Assembly: GCA_018398805.1 (NCBI GenBank)
Contig: JAGFBZ010000011.1
Coordinates: forward strand, 124,001 to 188,000
Length of the DNA stretch: 64,000 bases
Direction: 5' to 3'
From: Hirundichthys speculiger
Lineage: Eukaryota; Chordata; Actinopteri; Beloniformes; Exocoetidae
Of the stretch, positions 27,301 to 36,800 are shown one piece after another. The notes beneath the pieces are model-generated. The model was given only the letters and a program-made list of their open reading frames with translations, had not been told where the DNA came from and searched no databases. The translations under genes were made by a program, and so were the position numbers. Each line of letters begins with the position of its first letter. Position 1 is the stretch's first letter.

Positions 27301-30300
27301 TCTTTAAGGATGCTGTGATCGCTTGGTACGATGTGTAAGAAGTCAGAACTTGTTAAGAACTTTTATAGAACCTTACATCAATTATTAAACAGCTCAGGGT
27401 TCTTATAATGTCTCCGGTTTCATAGCAACTGTGCGATGGGTTCACCTGTGTGTAATCAGTTGTGGCTGCGTCAGGTTGAACCGGCTGGGTTTGTTTTTTA
27501 TATAGCATAAAGCGTGAGACTTAGACACAGGAAACCACCTGACTTCTCTAAACTGCAGCACAACAGGTCTCTCTCACACAGAGTAAAAACAACTTCAGTA
27601 GTCTCACAGAAACGCACATCCCTATATCTGTTTGCTGTGATGTTTAACAGGAAGGAAGCAACGATCTTCATTGTCTTGTCAAATGGCTTCAGAAACTGGA
27701 AGAAAGCAAAATGTGGTGCTTTTTTTTTTTTTTTTTTCTTTAATAGTTACTCCACAGCAGTCCTGACACGTAATCTCAAGTGCCATGATCACTGAATGAT
27801 ATGCCACCAAGTGTGTCAGGAATTTACTGGAAATAGCGTCAGCGTTCCTAACAGTAAAATGGGCACATCTGCTGTGTTGTTTGTTTAGTAGCACAATTCC
27901 CTGCACGTTCTACCACATTCTTGCAGGACTCCAGGTTCGATCCGAGTTGCAGCAGTCCCGTCCGAAGCTTACATTTACATTGCTGACTCACTTCCTCTGC
28001 TGCTGATTTGAGCTGATCGTCTGTCAGAGTTGTTCAGACATGCTGTATGACTGAAAACATGAGAAGTCAAGCCTTGAGATACAGTGTAGTGTCTGTGTGA
28101 AGGAAAAAAAAAAAGTAACTTCAAAGAAGATTGCTCAAGGTCACCCTAGGAACACAAAGGTGTCAACCACCTTTTCTCACTGGGACTCAACATTCTGACA
28201 GTTGAGTCCCTTGAGTTGACAGTTGAGAATGATATTAAGATGAGGTACAGATTTTATAATTACTAAGATGATTAGTTTATAATAATTATCTAGATTAATT
28301 TTGTAGTTGTATTTCATTGTGTACTTATTTTGGCCATTTAGCATTCAAAGTTGCTAAGCCACATGTTGAGAAACAACTAAACTGCTTAACTTTAGTATGA
28401 GATATGACTATAAAATATTTTGTGTATTGATGCATTGGTCTAACAGTTCTTTTATAGTCATAAGTGCTACCTTAGAAATGGGGTGAGAAGTTTAGTTATC
28501 CAAGACAGGTCTGCTGCTCCACGTTAAACAAAAGCAGCTGTGGTGGTTCTGGCATCTGGTGAGGACGCCTACTTTGATGCCTTCCTGGGGAGGTGTTTCG
28601 GTCATGCTCGACAGGACACGCTGGAGAGATTGTATCTCCCGGCTGACCTCGAAACACACTGGGATACTCCAGGAGAGCTGAAGGAGTTGGCTGGGGAGAG
28701 GGAGGTCTGGGCCTCTTGGCTCAGGATTCCACCTCCCTTGGAAAGGGAGTCGTACCTTGATAAGAGGAAGTTGATGGATGTAAAGATGAAACCTGAACTC
28801 CTCATGCAGACATATAACAGAATTGAGTAGAATAAATAACAGTAATGTTGAAATGCACACATCTGTTGCCACCGTCATATTATTTAGCTTTGAAGTAGAA
28901 TTTTGAACAGCACATTCACTCATAATAGGCAGTTTATATGTTGATTTACAAATACTTCTACTCAGGTTGACTTGAAAAAATAAAACAAGAATTAATGAAT
29001 GTCGTCCATCTACAAGATCTTTACTTGGTTTGTGTTGATCGTAGCTTTTGTCTCTAATAATGATTCTCAGACAGTCTTAACAGAGGAGTGTAACACTAAA
29101 TGTTACTGTAAAGTTCCTCTTTTTCTAAACAGTAACTTGTTGGGAGGGCACAAGCATGTCGAAGTTCCTTCTACATGATATGAAACTTGTGAGTTTGGGA
29201 ATAACAGCCATGAGCTTTACGGCAAATCTGATGACTGATATATAAAGTGGTATTTCAAAAGAATGCCCAGCAAGGGTCATGAATATATTATTTTATCCCC
29301 ATCAGTGATGATCCTCTCGGTCTTAGTGGCACAGGTTGTACAGTAGGTTATTATTCTGGATCATAAATTGTTGCTTTGAATAAAAGTGCTACAGAAATCG
29401 CATTTGTAAAATGAAATAGAAGTGCAGTCTGTATGTAAAATAATAGCCCTTACTATGTATTTTCTTCATCTGTCTCTGTAGTCTGTGGTCTACTGCCACG
29501 GAGGACGGATTGGATTCTATCAGGGCGATATCCGTCTCCTGTCAGATGACATGAAAGCCCTGCGGCCGACCATTTTCCCCGTGGTGCCTCGACTGCTGAA
29601 CCGCATGTACGACAAGGTGAGATGAGCAGATCCAAAAGACCTTTAGCAAAGTCATTCCTTGTTTTTTTTTTTTCTGCTTGGGATAAAACAAGTAGCCTTG
29701 TTCAGATCATAGAGATCACCCTTAAAAGAAATTAAATTAACACCATGGAAAAGAAATTAAATTAAAGATCTTTTACATTTGTCCAGGTGTAATTAACAGG
29801 TCCGTAGATGGTTTTCCTGAGCCATAAATGTGTAGGATAGTGTTATGGGAGGATATTATATTCGTCTAGATCAAGTTGAAGGCAGTTTACAGAAATGGGC
29901 TACACATTTTAAGAAGCTACAACCAAAAAAATGACTGTATCTTTTCATCTCCTGCAGATTTTCAGCCAGGCAAACACCCCACTGAAGCGTTGGTTACTTA
30001 ACTTTGCCGCCAAGAGAAAAGGTGCTGAAGTCAGCTGTGGAGTCATTCGCAGTGACAGTGTCTGGGACAAAATCTTCTTCAGTAAGATTCAGGTAAATAC
30101 ATTTTTCCTTGCCCTGAGCAGAATGTCAAAATTCCACCCACTCTCTCAGCCCGTGCCCAGACATACCCAAATGGTGAGTAAAAACGAAACTTAAAAAAAA
30201 AAAAATGTCTTTTACTGGATTTGAGCCAGAACCTCAAGGACATGCTTCCAGCTCGGGTTCTATCTTTTCTTTTAAATGTGCACATGGAGCCAGTAAATGT

Positions 30301-33300
30301 AAAAGAGAGAAGCAGTTATTACGGCTGCCAGTATATCACTCAGTTCTTATTTTCAATCTGTCTGTATTCCTGGTAAGTATTTACGTACAACATTAAATAT
30401 TCACAAGGAAGGAAAATATGTCCTAAACAATCTGATTAACATATCTTAAAGACTCGGACTACCATAATCTTAATTTGTTAGATTTTTCCTTCACATTTTC
30501 AAATTAAAGATTGTCCCGTATTATAAGGGACACACGCTTGTGTATTAACAGTACTGTGTTTCAAGAAAGTGAGTAAAGCTCAAAACTTTATAATTCTTAT
30601 TTCCAAACACTCGAATGAATTGGAAACTGCACATTCTTTTCCAAACCAAACCATGAAGAAACATTTTTCAAATTTGTCACTGTTAACTTTACAGAGAGTG
30701 AAGGAAAATAAATATTAGTTGGAGGGTGGAGTTCAGCCAGTGAGGTCATTCATTCTGTGGAAAAAAATAGATGTGACCCTTATTTGAGGCCAAAGGCAGC
30801 AAGTGTTGTACTTGCTGGTTATAGTACATTTGCTGAAAATCTGAGTAAAATGAGCCATTCCAGACATTGTTCAGAAGAACAGTGTAGTTTGATTAAAACG
30901 TTGATTAGATTACGGGCTGTAGGATAGTGCTTAGGCACTGGAAAACGAGAAATGCCATCCCTTTTAATGAATGGTGTGGAGAAATGACTAACATAGCAAA
31001 CTATGAACAAATAATTTTTAAACTAAACAATAAGATGAAGATATTTTGGAAAATATGGGGCCCTTACTTAAACTTGATATTGAACGAATAACTGATTTAC
31101 AGTAAGACAAAACAGCAAGGCTCTCCCCTGCTTCTCTGGTGCCTTATATCCTCCCTGGACAGCCTGGGTGGTATTTTCTAAGTGATTATGTCTGACCATG
31201 CAGTTCTATGCAATTTATGGATGAGATATGAATAGCAAGGCTTTATGCATTGAAACTTGTAATGTTGTTGTAGGCTGATTTTTGATGAGGATACTGCTTA
31301 CCCTGTGACCCTTTGTTTTTTTTTTTTTGTTTTTTTTTGTTTTCTTTTTTTCTTTTTTGGTAGTGTCTGTTTCAGTCCTGTCTTTTGGTACATTGTCATT
31401 TGTGTGGTATGTCTTGTATCCTTGTGATTTTGTTTGTAATAAGAAAATTAATAAAAAGAGAATTACAAAAAAAAAAAAACGTTGATTAGAGACGGGAAAA
31501 CATGGGAAGGCCATGGGAAGGAAGGCCAAAATGGCAAAGACTCCTGGGTGGTCAAAGAAGATCTAAAGTTGGATGTGAGTCCTGAAAAATTTGAAGACGC
31601 TTACGTGAAGCCAAGATATCAGCAAGGAGCCCCCGCAAAGCCCCACAGCTGAAAAGATGACATGTTGAAGGGGTCACAATTTACCAAAGAAAACATTGAC
31701 TGCCCTAGAGAGAAATGAAGCCACATTTTGTGGACGAATGAAAGCAAGATTGTTCATTTTGGGTCAAGGGGCCTCAGACAGCTTGTCAGACGCCGACCCT
31801 AACCTCAAACACTGAATTGAAGCCACAGTCAGCTGTGAAGATGGTGAAGCATGGTGGCGCAAGCATCATATGGGGATATTTCTCAGACTGTGATTTCGGG
31901 CCTATGTATTGCAGACTAGTGATCATGAATCAGTTTGAATTCAACAAACTGTTGTATTTTAAGGATTTTGAGTTGAGTTACATGGCTATCAATATGAATA
32001 CAACTGTATCCCAGTTTTTTTTTTTTTTTTGTCTGTGCTTGACGACATTTATTTGGGTGTCTTGAGGTCGCTACTATCTGAAAAATCTGATATAATCGCT
32101 ACTCCATCACATTGTTTGGGGTGAAAATGTAGAAATCAGTGAGCGGGCTCAGATTTTCAGGACAGTGTGTCATCACAGACCCAGTTCAGAGTGGAATTAT
32201 CCAGCTGTCTCAGCTTTGCATCATTATGTCACATTTGCAGTCGAGAGATTATTAACAAAAAACAAACTGTAGAGACATGGTTGAAAGGGGAGTTTTTCTA
32301 CTCAATCTCTGTGGTATGTTGACCTAATATTCTCAGACATTTCATTAAGGACTCGGGATAATGTGTAAATGTCTGGGGCGAAAAAGTTTTCTCATTAATA
32401 ATGTGTCTCCATCTTGTATAGGCAAGCTTGGGAGGAAGACTTAGGATGATTATAACAGGAGCAGCTCCTACCTCACCCACGGTCCTGGGTTTCCTCAGAG
32501 CAGCACTGGGATGTCAGGTCAGACACACACACACACACAAACACACTCCATCTGTATCTATTTACTCATGTTGGAAGCCCCTTCATGTAAACGATCACAT
32601 CCATCAAACTACCGTATGAAACTGACTGTCTCACAAATTGCTCTCAGCGTGTCAGTCTCAGTAAAACAGATAAGCAGACAATTCACTTATGACAGGATCA
32701 AGTAAAAAAAAAAAAAGCATCTGAAGTGGGGAAAAAAAAAAATCATAAATTCCTCAGTGTCAAGAGATAAAACAAGCACAAGTCTTCATAAAGTTACACA
32801 CCACCCATCTACCACAGTCCTCTTTTTTAGAGCCGTGCTTGTCTGTGTTTAGGTCTACGAGGCGTACGGCCAGACAGAGTGCACAGCCGGCTGTACTTTC
32901 ACCACGCCTGGAGACTGGACCCCAGGTCAGTGTGTGCGTTCGTGTCTCAGATCATCGAACTTGTTTACTCCACTCGAGTTTCCGGTTAAAGGTCAAAAAC
33001 TTTGCGACGATGGGTCATAATTTTACAACTGCTGCCGCAGTGACGTAGCTATATAGGAACTCAAACTGTCTGCAGCTGCTGCTTTATAATATATTATACC
33101 TTTCTTTAATAGTAAGCTGATGGGAAAGCGGGATAGGGATGGGAAGTAAAGCTATGTGGCAGAGGGCCATAGATCAGCATTTGAGTGCAGGCCAGCTACG
33201 CCGGGATGAAACGCCTTTGTTCATGAGGCAAGATTCAAACAGTTGAGCTATTTGACGCCCCGGCTCTGTAAACTTGAAACTCTGTCGTGGAAAGCTTATT

Positions 33301-36300
33301 TCATCCAAAATGTGTCTTTCTCTGACTTGGAAAATAATACATGTACTCCAATTGACGGCGTCTTATTTTGATATATAATTTATTTGTTTTGTAAGTAAAC
33401 CAAGAGTACATTTCATGATAATTATTCACATTGTGCAGACAACCGGTGGTGGACTGGTGGACGATGGGAAAAAACCAGTCATTTTCTTAGGAACTGCCTC
33501 TCTGAGGAGGGTTGCTTTCCTTGGTAGACAGCTGCTTTTTCTGTTTGCCTCAGTCCTCTTGTCAGTGTCTTTGTGTGAAACACTCTTTAGTGTCCACATT
33601 TCCCATGACGTACATGTTCATAAACAGGTCAGTACGATAAAGAGAAGCACTTCACTGGCCAGGATTATATCTAATAGGATGTGCTCTAAGAATGTTGAAC
33701 ATGGAAGGGTGAATACGTCTCGTAGTGGTCAACAGGACTAGAAAAGTGCTACATACAATAAAGGCACTTCATTTGCTAATCTGATATTATGAGATATGTC
33801 CAAAGATGATACCTTTCTTTCATTCCAGCCGATCACCCAAAATATCTAATGAAAGTTACTCAAGGTTCCATGTTCTTTTCCAAATACACCCCGGAGCTTT
33901 TGATTAAACCGAATGGTTTGGGAAGGTTTAAAAGGGCTTAGTACGTAATTCACAGTAAAAACCTTGATCTTTATTAATTTTCATCCTAAAACCACTTTAT
34001 TCCTGGATAGGATGGTGGAGATTAAGGTGATTAATTGTAAAAGTAACTGAGTTACATTTGCCAACAGCTTTTTATTTATGAACTTTTTTTAAATGCATGT
34101 ACAATAGTTTCATATAATCTGAGTGCTGAGTATCTGACATCCAAGTCTTATTTAGAACATCCCCAATAGGGATGCTAAATATAGTCCTCACAATTTATGT
34201 CCTTTATTGCATACAACTCTGCAGAGCAGTTTTTATTCACAATTATATTCATACTTAAAATGACATGATGCATATTTGATAAGTGCCTCTGAGAAGCATA
34301 AACAAAGCATCAGAGAAATGTGTAAAGCATGCGTCCTAACCTGTTGTAAGGCGGAAGTTTGGAGACTGTTGCATAACACTCGCTGCACAGACTGAGATGG
34401 AAATGTAGACCAGTACTGCCCCCTGCTGTCCAGTTTCAGTATTTGGTAAATATTTATTTCCAATAACTTGATATTCTGCATGGTCAGAGTTAACAATTCA
34501 TAAAAAAGAAAGGTTTTTCTTCCCATTTCTCCTGATGTTTCTCCTGGACAGCCAACAAAAGTATGAGCAGAGATTGATTTGTTCAAATTCTGAAATCAAA
34601 TTAAAAATTAGCACAAAGGGTTTTTTTTTTTAATTTTATTTCTTTTTTCTCTGTTTTTCTGCACAAACCAATAGGTCATGTAGGGGCTCCTCTGCCATGT
34701 AACCTCATCAGACTGGTAGATGTTCCTGAGAAGAACTATTTTGCCTCTAAGGGAGAAGGAGAGGTAAGCAAAATGCACCTAAAAATAGGAAAGTATTAGA
34801 CAAACTGGTGTTTGACCTCCAATATGACCTCCAGTCTTCTGTATCTTTTTTTTTTTCTAATTTTTATTTTAAATCTATCATCCAGGTTTGTGTTAAGGGA
34901 CCAAATGTGTTCAAAGGCTACCTCAAAGACCCAGAGAGAACAGCCGAGACTCTGGATGTAGACGGCTGGCTCCACACCGGAGACATTCGGAAAATGGCTG
35001 CCTGTGTGTACACAGCTTACAACAGACTAACTGTTGCACAATATATAACATTGTTTTTTTTTCTGAGGCATTTTGATTACAATGAGGATTTTTCATCCTG
35101 TTTGTTTTCTTTTCTCATCACATTGACATTCAACCTGCCACCTCCTGTAGAATGGCACGCTGAAGATTATCGACAGGAAAAAGCACATATTCAAGTTGGC
35201 CCAGGGGGAATACATCTCTCCTGAGAAGATTGAGAACATCTACATTAGGAGTGAACCTGTGGCGCAGCTCTATGTTCATGGAGATAGTCTGCAGGTAAGG
35301 ATGCTGGTGTACTTACCAACAAAAGGATTGTGATGTCACAGAAATGTGAACATGGAGGAGAGCATATTTTTGCTCTCCACTGCCTGAATGCAATTTGTGG
35401 CTTCTTGGAGCGTTTACCTATACCGTGACCTATGTTTTATCTGCTTTTTCAGTCCTGTTTGGTAGGAATTGTAGTTCCTGACCCTGAAGTTATGCCTGAT
35501 TGGGCCAAAAAGAAAGGCATCTTGGGGACCTACAAAGACCTATGTAAAAACACGGTAGGTGTGGCCACGACTGAAACATTGACACCACAGTTACTGGAGA
35601 GAGGCTGAAAGATGCTGGGAGTCATTTAAATGGAATGTCAACTTTCTTCTTTTTCAAAGGAGTTAAAGAAGGCAATCCTTGAAGATTTGGTGCGTCTGGG
35701 AAAAGCCAGTGGGCTCCACTCTTTTGAGCAGGTAACAAGATGGTATTTGATCAAGTTTACATCAAAATTATGAGTAATATTAAGTTTTGGGAGTTTATTT
35801 ATGGCACAAAAAGTTCCTTTAAGTGGGTGTTTGTGTTTTCAGTTCAGTCCGAACACTTGCAAAGAACAGGCAAAAATATTCTCTTCTGAAATGTGGCTGG
35901 TACCTCCACAAGTCACAGTCATGCCCACCGGTACAGAACATACCGAACCAGGCGCAACAGACTGGGCTCAGACTTTATGCCCCATACAAGAACATCACAG
36001 AGTCACGATTTAAAACGGCAAAGATTGCAGCCGTCACGTGCTTTGTGTCTCTGATTGGTTGTGCGCCTATCCAGTGGCGACCAGAGGCAGTTCTTCTGCA
36101 GCTGCAGGTCCTGTCTCCTGAAAATCAAGGTGGAATCCACGGCTGTCTGCGCTAGCACTGCCGTCCTGTGAAGGTCTGGTTGAGCTACCGCATAGATTAT
36201 AAGCCTGTATGACAAAAAGACAAGATATGGCAGAAATAGTCTATGAAACAAAAATCTGTGGAAAATGTAAACTTTTTTATCTATTGCGAAGAATTACACA

Positions 36301-36540
36301 AATTAGAAATTCCTCGATATTATTCCACCTTGTATAACAAAGAAGGCTCAGAGGAGACTGACAATTTACACATTTTCTTTTATGATTTTCCTCTTGAAGG
36401 TGAAGAACATCTACATCCACAATGGGACATTCTCCATTGAGAACGGCCTCCTGACTCCGACGCTAAAGGCCAAGAGACCAGAACTGAAGGAATTCTTCAA
36501 GGCGAAGATCGACGAGCTCTATAGCAGCATCTCCATGTGA
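12112..36540 (+). CDS. acsl6: Long-chain acyl-CoA synthetase 6 (ACSL6), 20 coding exons
   Basis: The protein is predicted to activate long-chain fatty acids (fatty acid + ATP + CoA to acyl-CoA + AMP + PPi) at membranes. The 20 exons join into about 701 residues, against about 697 in human ACSL6. Seen in order: a hydrophobic N-terminal anchor (about 28-47), the ATP-binding P-loop [11 protein letters not shown] (278-288), a Tyr-type fatty-acid gate GFYQGDIR (345-352), the adenylate motif YEAYGQTE (458-465), DGWLHTGDI (536-544), then [16 protein letters not shown] and a C-terminus ending SISM. Residues such as [16 protein letters not shown] and the SISM end favour ACSL6 over ACSL1 and ACSL5, as does its position next to meikin and fnip1. 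The start may be ATG 12112 (MEKMQAQ) or ATG 12121 (MQAQ). Human ACSL6 also has a longer N-terminus ending in EKMQTQ, so an upstream exon could extend the frame; I did not find it. Every exon keeps frame except the one at 34886, which carries one extra base. Confidence 0.95.
12645..12895. repeat. Minisatellite of hairpin-forming units in acsl6 intron
   Basis: The unit carries CCTCTAACTAACAGGTGAGG, about 33 bp with its arms, repeated five times. Each unit is internally inverted: ACAGACCTC pairs with GAGGTCTGT, or AACTAAC with GTTAGTT. CTGAAACCAC occurs at both edges. Confidence 0.85.
14082..14196 (+). CDS. acsl6: acsl6 coding exon 2
   Basis: It is flanked by tgtcag and gtgggt. It encodes [17 protein letters not shown], then [17 protein letters not shown] and LHIS, and ends in phase 1. 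[16 protein letters not shown] corresponds to LLTHYYDDARTMYQVF of human ACSL6. Confidence 0.93.
14701..15529. mobile_element. Putative DNA transposon with ACTGTAAAAA ends
   Basis: It begins ACTGTAAAAAAA and ends TTTTTTTTACAGT, with several subterminal TTTTACAG/CTGTAAAA copies inside. These ends are typical of an abundant fish repeat. No target duplication was recognised and no transposase frame is present. Confidence 0.5.
16565..16583. repeat. Short interstitial telomere-like repeat
   Basis: Three GGTTAG units plus one base, directly in acsl6 intron DNA. It is too short to imply a chromosome fusion. Confidence 0.7.
17232..17270. repeat. Remnant hAT-end-like palindrome
   Basis: AGGGGTCCTCCAGGACTGG followed by AGTTGGAGACCCCT resembles the fused ends of a fish hAT family (CAGGGGTCTCCAACTCC type). 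Only about 38 bp is left. Confidence 0.45.
18125..18189 (+). CDS. acsl6: acsl6 coding exon 3
   Basis: It is flanked by ttcacag and gtatgt. It encodes [20 protein letters not shown] followed by KE, matching the GPCLG..PYxWLSY block of the family, and ends in phase 0. Confidence 0.93.
19617..19718 (+). CDS. acsl6: acsl6 coding exon 4
   Basis: It is flanked by tcacag and gtgact. It encodes 34 residues, including [13 protein letters not shown] and [13 protein letters not shown]; the latter block is strongly conserved in ACSL proteins. Confidence 0.94.
19830..19929 (+). CDS. acsl6: acsl6 coding exon 5
   Basis: It is flanked by atttcag and gtaagc. It encodes [20 protein letters not shown] and then [13 protein letters not shown], and ends in phase 1. 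[18 protein letters not shown] matches human ACSL6. Confidence 0.95.
20172..20350 (+). CDS. acsl6: acsl6 coding exon 6
   Basis: It is flanked by tttcag and gtgtga. It encodes [20 protein letters not shown], then [16 protein letters not shown] and [19 protein letters not shown] is an ACSL6-type signature. Confidence 0.95.
20651..21493 (+). repeat. Fish interspersed repeat with (ATGG)n tail, split by a hAT
   Basis: The left part runs from CAGCACTGTTGCCTCTCAGC through GACTGGCGACCTGTCCAGG and GGGATAGGCTCCAGCAGG. The right part resumes at GGGTTAAAACC and ends ATGGATGGATG. This is a well-known fish dispersed repeat whose copies end in ATGGATGG. The middle (20927-21453) is a later insertion. Confidence 0.8.
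20927..21453. mobile_element. hAT MITE nested in another repeat, exact 8-bp target duplication
   Basis: It starts CAGTGGTCTAGAAACC and ends GGGTTTGGGACCACTG. The exact duplication CTGTATAG flanks it (20919-20926, 21454-21461), and both ends carry GACCGGT motifs. At 527 bp it has no transposase. It interrupts the (ATGG)n-tailed repeat, so it is the younger of the two. Confidence 0.93.
22498..22530 (+). CDS. acsl6: acsl6 coding exon 7 (33-bp microexon)
   Basis: This is an 11-codon microexon, [11 protein letters not shown], between ttttacag and gtaagt. It keeps phase 0 on both sides and fills exactly the 11-residue stretch that precedes PPxPDDLS in human ACSL6. It is too short to stand out as an ORF. 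Confidence 0.88.
23106..23157 (+). CDS. acsl6: acsl6 coding exon 8 (first half of the P-loop)
   Basis: It is flanked by ccacag and gtaatc. It encodes [17 protein letters not shown] and ends in phase 1 inside the Gly codon of the ATP-binding motif, which is completed by the next exon. Confidence 0.95.
24177..24202 (+). repeat. Poly(A) tract
   Basis: About 26 adenines followed by ATCACACACAC in an acsl6 intron. No retroposon body could be assigned to it. Confidence 0.8.
26283..26356 (+). CDS. acsl6: acsl6 coding exon 9 (second half of the P-loop)
   Basis: It is flanked by tcaacag and gtgagt. It encodes [20 protein letters not shown] and LKVTD. The Lys of NPKG belongs to the AMP-binding signature. 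Confidence 0.95.
26563..26640 (+). CDS. acsl6: acsl6 coding exon 10
   Basis: It is flanked by cctgcag and gtaaat. It encodes [20 protein letters not shown] followed by FERLIE, 26 residues in phase 0. It continues directly from the VTD of the preceding exon. Confidence 0.95.
28540..28800 (+). mobile_element. 3' tail of a non-LTR retrotransposon (LINE)
   Basis: The reading frame gives [20 protein letters not shown] and [14 protein letters not shown], then a GATAAGAGGAAGTTGATGG-type end. This matches the C-terminal tail (…RDYVSRLAWERLG…[14 protein letters not shown]…) and 3' end of a common fish LINE. It is 5' truncated. Clade not determined. Confidence 0.7.
29482..29616 (+). CDS. acsl6: acsl6 coding exon 11 (fatty-acid gate, Tyr form)
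   Basis: It is flanked by ctgtag and gtgaga. It encodes [20 protein letters not shown], then [20 protein letters not shown] and RMYDK. In mammalian ACSL6 this 45-codon gate exon exists in alternative Tyr and Phe versions; this copy is the Tyr form (Tyr347 here). I saw no second copy nearby. Confidence 0.95.
29958..30092 (+). CDS. acsl6: acsl6 coding exon 12
   Basis: It is flanked by cctgcag and gtaaat. It encodes [20 protein letters not shown], then [17 protein letters not shown] and KIFFSKIQ, 45 codons in phase 0. Confidence 0.95.
30790..31950 (+). pseudogene. Degenerate Tc1-like transposase, split by an L1/Tx1 insertion
   Basis: Left of the insertion, TTTGATTAAAACGTTGATTA fits the HTH part of fish Tc1 genes. 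Right of it are stretches matching the catalytic region, such as [12 protein letters not shown], then [17 protein letters not shown] and [16 protein letters not shown], equivalent to VKHGGGSIMVWGCFS in active Tc1 transposases. Frameshifts and stops break it throughout. Confidence 0.85.
30910..31475 (+). mobile_element. 5'-truncated L1/Tx1-type LINE inserted in the Tc1 relic
   Basis: A 15-bp duplication AAAACGTTGATTAGA flanks it (30895-30909 and 31476-31490) and the body ends in a poly(A) run. From 30954 it reads [20 protein letters not shown] and [16 protein letters not shown], the C-terminal ORF2 pattern of fish L1/Tx1 elements. It inserted after the Tc1 copy. Confidence 0.85.
32422..32517 (+). 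CDS. acsl6: acsl6 coding exon 13
   Basis: It is flanked by tgtatag and gtcaga. It encodes [20 protein letters not shown] and [12 protein letters not shown], the conserved SLGGxxRxxxTGAAP block. Confidence 0.95.
32853..32925 (+). CDS. acsl6: acsl6 coding exon 14 (adenylate motif)
   Basis: It is flanked by gtttag and gtcagt. It encodes [20 protein letters not shown] and DWTP, ending in phase 1. The YEAYGQTE motif has Ala where the human ACSL6 sequence, as I recall it, has Gly; Ala is also found in ACSL5. Confidence 0.95.
33130..33275 (-). repeat. tRNA-derived SINE-like repeat
   Basis: GGCAAGATTCAAACAGTTGAGCTA followed by GACGCCCCGG resembles the complement of a tRNA 5' half (B box then A box on the minus strand). 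It is degenerate, with approximate boundaries. Confidence 0.45.
34675..34763 (+). CDS. acsl6: acsl6 coding exon 15
   Basis: It is flanked by caatag and gtaagc. It encodes [20 protein letters not shown] and [10 protein letters not shown]. Confidence 0.95.
34886..35003 (+). CDS. acsl6: acsl6 coding exon 16, with one extra base near its 3' end
   Basis: The acceptor is atccag. The exon encodes [20 protein letters not shown], then [14 protein letters not shown]. The family continues GKWLP, but here the reading is RKMAA because the A run at about 34991-34994 has one base more than expected. With the expected donor (gtgtgt, 35004) the exon is 118 bp instead of 117 and the junction with the next exon creates a TAA stop. 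A donor two bases later (gtgtac, 35006) would restore frame, giving GDIRKMAAC before NGTLK. It could be a sequence error, a polymorphism, or real splice compensation. Confidence 0.85.
35151..35294 (+). CDS. acsl6: acsl6 coding exon 17
   Basis: It is flanked by ctgtag and gtaagg. It encodes [20 protein letters not shown], then [20 protein letters not shown] and YVHGDSLQ, 48 codons in phase 0. It contains the C-terminal hinge and catalytic region. Confidence 0.95.
35453..35554 (+). CDS. acsl6: acsl6 coding exon 18
   Basis: It is flanked by tttcag and gtaggt. It encodes [20 protein letters not shown] and [14 protein letters not shown], close to [18 protein letters not shown] of human ACSL6. Confidence 0.95.
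35660..35731 (+). CDS. acsl6: acsl6 coding exon 19
   Basis: It is flanked by tcaaag and gtaaca. It encodes [20 protein letters not shown] and SFEQ, 24 codons in phase 0. Confidence 0.94.
36400..36540 (+). CDS. acsl6: acsl6 terminal coding exon
   Basis: The acceptor is cttgaag before 36400. It encodes [20 protein letters not shown], then [18 protein letters not shown] and ELYSSISM, with TGA at 36538. [15 protein letters not shown] and the SISM end match ACSL6. Confidence 0.95.
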   Translation: MKNIYIHNGTFSIENGLLTPTLKAKRPELKEFFKAKIDELYSSISM

Positions 36541-36800
36541 AGGCCAGCTGACCTCATTTGTCTTCAAGCATCCTGACACAAAGATCTGACCTGCAGTGGG
36601 ACAAAGATGTGCCTCATGAGGCCGATCATTCTTTGGGAAAGTAAACCAAAACTGACCCAACTGTGGAAGATTTAAAATGACTATTAAAAAACAAATTACA
36701 CAAAAGAAAAAAAAAAGTGAAATACAATTTACATTGTCATACCTATTTCCGCCTTACTTATGCATTTACTGTCATAAATAAACAAAATTATATGTTGAAA
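36541..36800 (+). other. acsl6: acsl6 3' UTR (minimal extent)
   Basis: This is non-coding sequence directly after the acsl6 stop, extending at least to the first AATAAA at 36777. The true end is inferred; longer 3' UTRs are common for this gene. Confidence 0.6.
36777..36782 (+). promoter_or_regulatory. Candidate poly(A) signal of acsl6
   Basis: This is the first canonical AATAAA after the acsl6 stop codon, 237 bp downstream. Use is inferred from position only. Confidence 0.5.

Noticed and set aside
26641..29481. Phe-type acsl6 gate exon
   Set aside because: I looked for a second GFFQGDIR-like 135-bp exon in the intron and saw none. The only protein-like stretch there is a LINE tail at 28.5 kb.
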